Below are positions 61,039 to 64,000 of a stretch of DNA of 64,000 nucleotides, in pieces. The position numbers and the translations under genes were made by a program. The DNA comes from Kondoa malvinella (lineage: Eukaryota; Basidiomycota; Agaricostilbomycetes; Agaricostilbales; Kondoaceae). Below the pieces are notes generated by a model, which did not search any database, had not been told where the DNA came from, and saw only the letters and a program-made list of their open reading frames with translations. Positions within the stretch are counted from its first letter, which is position 1. Each line of letters opens with the position of its first letter. Location: assembly GCA_039545315.1 (NCBI GenBank), contig BCIM01000007.1:832745-896744 (forward strand), read 5' to 3'.

Positions 61039-62624
61039 ATGTTCAGCAAAAGCAAAAAAGCGCCTGTTCAGCCTAATGACACTGCACAATTGACCCCTAC
61101 GGCTCCTCGCGAACAACACCTTGGCGTGGTAGGTGCTTTCAAGCTCTATTGGTCAGAACTGCTCTGGAGTAAGTACGCGACTAAACTATGCCTCGTGATG
61201 CTGATAGCGAAACAGTGGCCGTACGTAGCATCTCAAGGCATCAGGCTCTACTTAATACAATACCTCTGACAGGCCCTTGGTGCGGTGTAAGTCTCTGCCA
61301 GAGTAAGCAATAGATCAGACCTGACCGTTATGCTAGCGCGCTGGGAGTATACATGGCACCTCCCGCTCCATCCAGATCGTTCCCAATCGAGTTCCTTAAT
61401 GGAGAGCTGGCTTAGTATGCTTTTCTTAGTTTGCAGAAGCTTTTCTGATGATCGCATTCGCAGCCCAGAGTTTGGTTATCCGCTACGAAAGGTCAAGCCT
61501 GACCTTTAAGGACTTCGGATAGTACTGACACAGGTCTTAGAATATCATACCTATCTGGGCAGGTAGGTTTTATGGTTTCCAAACACCTGACTTTGCTTAT
61601 CTGATATACTTCAGCTGCCTTGATCGCCGGTCTCGTTCCCATGTTCTTCTTCCTACTATTCGCCATTCGGCATCGGTCTTTCGAAGCTTTCATCACGCCT
61701 ACTATGGCTGTCTTGATGTCTCTTATCGTTGCGGCGACTTTTCAAGGCAAGTCTGCCTTCGTCTAGCTGTCAGAGCATGAGCTGATGAGCAACGACAGTC
61801 TTCCTAAAGGTAGGCTTCAGTACCTTCATGGCCATTCCTGGACTCATCTTGGTTGCAGTGGTTGGTTGGCGGACTGAGACCGCATTTTCTGACTGTCTGC
61901 GCACCTCGGGTGCAATCACCTGGCTCTGGAGATGGATGGGAGCGTGGCTACTATAGAAGAGACATCTGCAGTGGCGATGAGAAGAGATCAAGTAGGTTCA
62001 TCCCAAGTCCGCGAATCTTTCCGTCAGCTCATTGGATGCACAGCGACTCATAGCTTCCCTTCCGGTCACAGTACAGCTGCTTGGGCTGGTCTTCTATTCC
62101 TCTCCATTTGGTTCAACGCACACATGAAGATCTTTGCCGACTATCGATCAAGCATGATCAAGATGACCCTTTTCTTTGCTCCACTGCTTGGTGCGGTCTT
62201 GATCTGTGGATCTCTTACTATCGACGAGGTATGTCAATTGTAATTCGATGAATCGGATCAGGCTAATCAGCTATCGAATCAGTATCACAACTGTACGTCT
62301 GTTTTTCAGATAAAGTATCAGATGCTGACTAGAGGACCAGGGTGGGATACTGTCGCAGGCGCCATCATCGGCACGGCAACGGCTCTCGCTGCTTACCGTA
62401 TGACATACGCTTCCATCTGGGTAAGTCTTTGTCTTCTCTGCCTGTTCCAGTCTCATTCTGGCAAGAACTACAGCATCAATCACATCGCTTTACCTGCTAA
62501 TTCCCATGGTATCTGGAGCGGTCCCCCTTATCACGGCATGAAAGGTCTCATGCTGAATCAAGAGTATGGTATACGACGTGATGTGAGCAACTGGCATGAG
62601 ATGCGAGCTGGGTCTGGTGTATGA
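61039..62624 (+). CDS. PAP2-superfamily lipid phosphate phosphatase (DPP1/LPP1 type)
   Basis: Membrane enzyme removing phosphate from phosphatidate or diacylglycerol pyrophosphate. Start MFSKSKKAPVQPNDTAQLTP. Helices include PIWAAALIAGLVPMFFFLLF-type and AFITPTMAVLMSLIVAATFQ. Catalytic motif C1 (K-x6-RP) is KWLVGGLRP, whose Lys comes from an 11-nt exon (61799-61809). C2 is HSFPSGHST, reached through an intron from about 62001. C3 (usually SR-x5-H-x3-D) reads SLTIDEYHNWWD and is built from a 10-nt exon (62283-62292) carrying the catalytic His; the Arg position is Leu here. The end is FNHIALP-like, with SNWHEMRAGSGV. About nine introns. Length near 300 residues fits the family. Substrate uncertain. 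Confidence 0.82.
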
Positions 62625-62877
62625 ATGAGCTTGTATGAACGAGCTATTGTCGGACACCTATACAATGCATACTCTTTGGTTGCTGTCTCCGAATTTGACA
62701 TTCAACCCCAACCCCGGCCGCAGCGCGAAATTTTGTGAGGAGCAGAGCTGCTTGACCCGTCAGTGCATGCTCATATTGAGCTGCCGTACTTCTGCAACAC
62801 TCGTAACACGTAGACCGACGTCCTTACTCGTCGCTTCTTTCTCTGTCTCGATTTCCTGTCCTGCCAAAAAATCTCGC

Positions 62878-64000
62878 ATGCCGCCCAAGAAAGCAGCCGC
62901 GCCTGAAAAGAAGGCCCTTCTAGGCAAGCCTGGCAACAACTTGTCTATTGGTATCGTGAGTAGCAACCCTGTAGCTTGCTAGAATGAGCTGATGACATCG
63001 GACAGGTCGGTCTACCAAACGTAAGATAGCACTGAGGCTATATTGCTCGGCCTCACTGATGCGTGCAGTAGGTTGGCAAATCATCATTGTTCAATATCAT
63101 CGCAAAATGCGGTTCGTGAAAAAATTATAAACTGTGAGCGCGACAAGCTCAAAACCTGTCAAACAGATCTCGGCAAGGTCAGTGAAGTCGGAGAAGTAGC
63201 TTGTGCGCTCTCTGAATGCAATCCACATTGGTATATAGACAGCCAACTTTCCGTACGCAACCATCGATCCTGAAGAATCTCGTGTGAAAGTACCAGACGA
63301 ACGCTTCGAATGGCTTTGTGATCTCTACCAACCCAAATCTAGAATCCCAGCTACCTTGACCTGCATCGATATTGCTGGTCTTACAGCGGGCGCATCAACA
63401 GGAGCAGGTCTAGGCAACGCTTTCTTATCCCACGTCCGAGCGGTCGACGGCATTTTCCAAGTTGTCCGTGCTTTCGACGACGCGGAAGTCATTCACGTCG
63501 AAGGGGACGTCAACCCGCTGCGCGATATGGAAATCATCCAGACCGAGCTTAGGCTGAAGGACATTGAATGGGTCACCAAGCATCTCGAAACGCTCAAAAA
63601 GGGTTTCAGAGGTACTGGTACTGCCAACTTGGCTGATAAGGCAAAGAAGGAGGAAATTGTACGTGTGCTCGCATGATTTGCGCAACAGCGCTTATGTTGC
63701 AGCCAAATACAGGACACCGTCACCAAAGTCCTTACTACCCTTACAGAAGACAAGAAGGATGTGCGAAAGCAAGACTGGGGCAACAAAGAAGTGAGCTGTC
63801 CATTCATCTCTGCACTTCCCTTCTATCCCTCTTGGTGATGATAAAGAGCGGCTTCACAATTATTGAACGCTCGATATATTTAACCCAGCTCGTCGAAGGT
63901 CTCTTCGTGAGATATAGTGAGAAGAAAATCTATTCTGAATCTCCCTCTTGCATTTGCCTTACTCCTTTCCGAAAAAGTTGCTAATTTCGAGGCATGCGAT
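62878..64000 (+). CDS. OLA1: Obg-like ATPase Ola1/YchF, 3' end outside window
   Basis: Conserved cytosolic YchF-type ATPase linked to translation and stress. Start [20 protein letters not shown], then LSIGI. The P-loop GLPNVGKSS is assembled from a 15-nt exon (63006-63020) and the following exon, and an 11-nt exon (63167-63177) supplies part of KCDLGK. Next [20 protein letters not shown] (the G2-like region), [20 protein letters not shown], then [20 protein letters not shown] with DIAG as G3, [20 protein letters not shown] and [13 protein letters not shown] sequence ([20 protein letters not shown]). The coiled-coil insertion follows ([20 protein letters not shown]). Final exons near 63703-63790 ([19 protein letters not shown]) and beyond 63889 are less certain. 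The C-terminal TGS domain lies beyond 64000. Confidence 0.9.

Overview
This window looks like nuclear DNA of a fungus, probably a basidiomycete (Pucciniomycotina-like). The signs are dense genes on both strands, many introns of about 45-65 bp with GT(A/G)NGT...YAG borders, very small exons, and families such as RIM9/PalI, SYO1, Mug135-like proteins and CmcJ-like proteins. No species name can be given from sequence alone. All exon joins below are my own, made from splice-site phase and protein similarity.

Left part (1-21.7 kb) is ordinary housekeeping: a Nup54-type nucleoporin, the INO80 ATPase, the cohesin acetyltransferase ECO1, the autophagy E1 ATG7, a doubtful MYND zinc-finger gene, an RNase III-like protein, the ribosome-biogenesis factor YTM1, a GRE2-like reductase, a ubiquitin C-terminal hydrolase, and the pH-sensing membrane protein RIM9/PalI.

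First accessory island (21.6-28.1 kb): a 146-bp copy of the RIM9 3' end (21632-21777 and 25678-25823, 11 mismatches) flanks about 3.9 kb. That segment holds a Mug135-like heptad-repeat gene, an unresolved stretch with a perfect 41-bp inverted repeat, and an orphan gene that now ends inside the copied RIM9 tail. An intact MFS drug-transporter gene follows.

Middle part (28.9-42.8 kb) is again ordinary: SRF1-like membrane protein, histidine acid phosphatase, URE2-like glutathione transferase, PIG-Y-like subunit, two small putative proteins, a 2-hydroxyacid dehydrogenase, glutaryl-CoA dehydrogenase and a TPR-SET protein.

Second accessory island (43.0-51.0 kb): an MFS gene is cut in two. Its N-terminal half lies at 42982-43700 and a matching C-terminal half at about 49644-50986. 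Between them sit a large multi-exon orphan gene, a divergently transcribed acidic orphan, and a 1037-bp inverted, truncated copy of the MFS gene at 25.9-26.9 kb. The two islands are therefore linked by one duplication.

Right part (51-64 kb): SYO1, a gene that appears to fuse a zinc finger to 5-hydroxyisourate hydrolase, the NEDD8 E2 UBC12, a sugar transporter, a CmcJ-like oxygenase-family protein, a PAP2 lipid phosphatase, and the start of the OLA1 ATPase, which runs off the end.

Two genome-style features stand out: exons of 7-18 nt carrying conserved or catalytic residues in at least seven genes, and three well-supported GC-AG introns. No rRNA, tRNA or CRISPR array was recognised.
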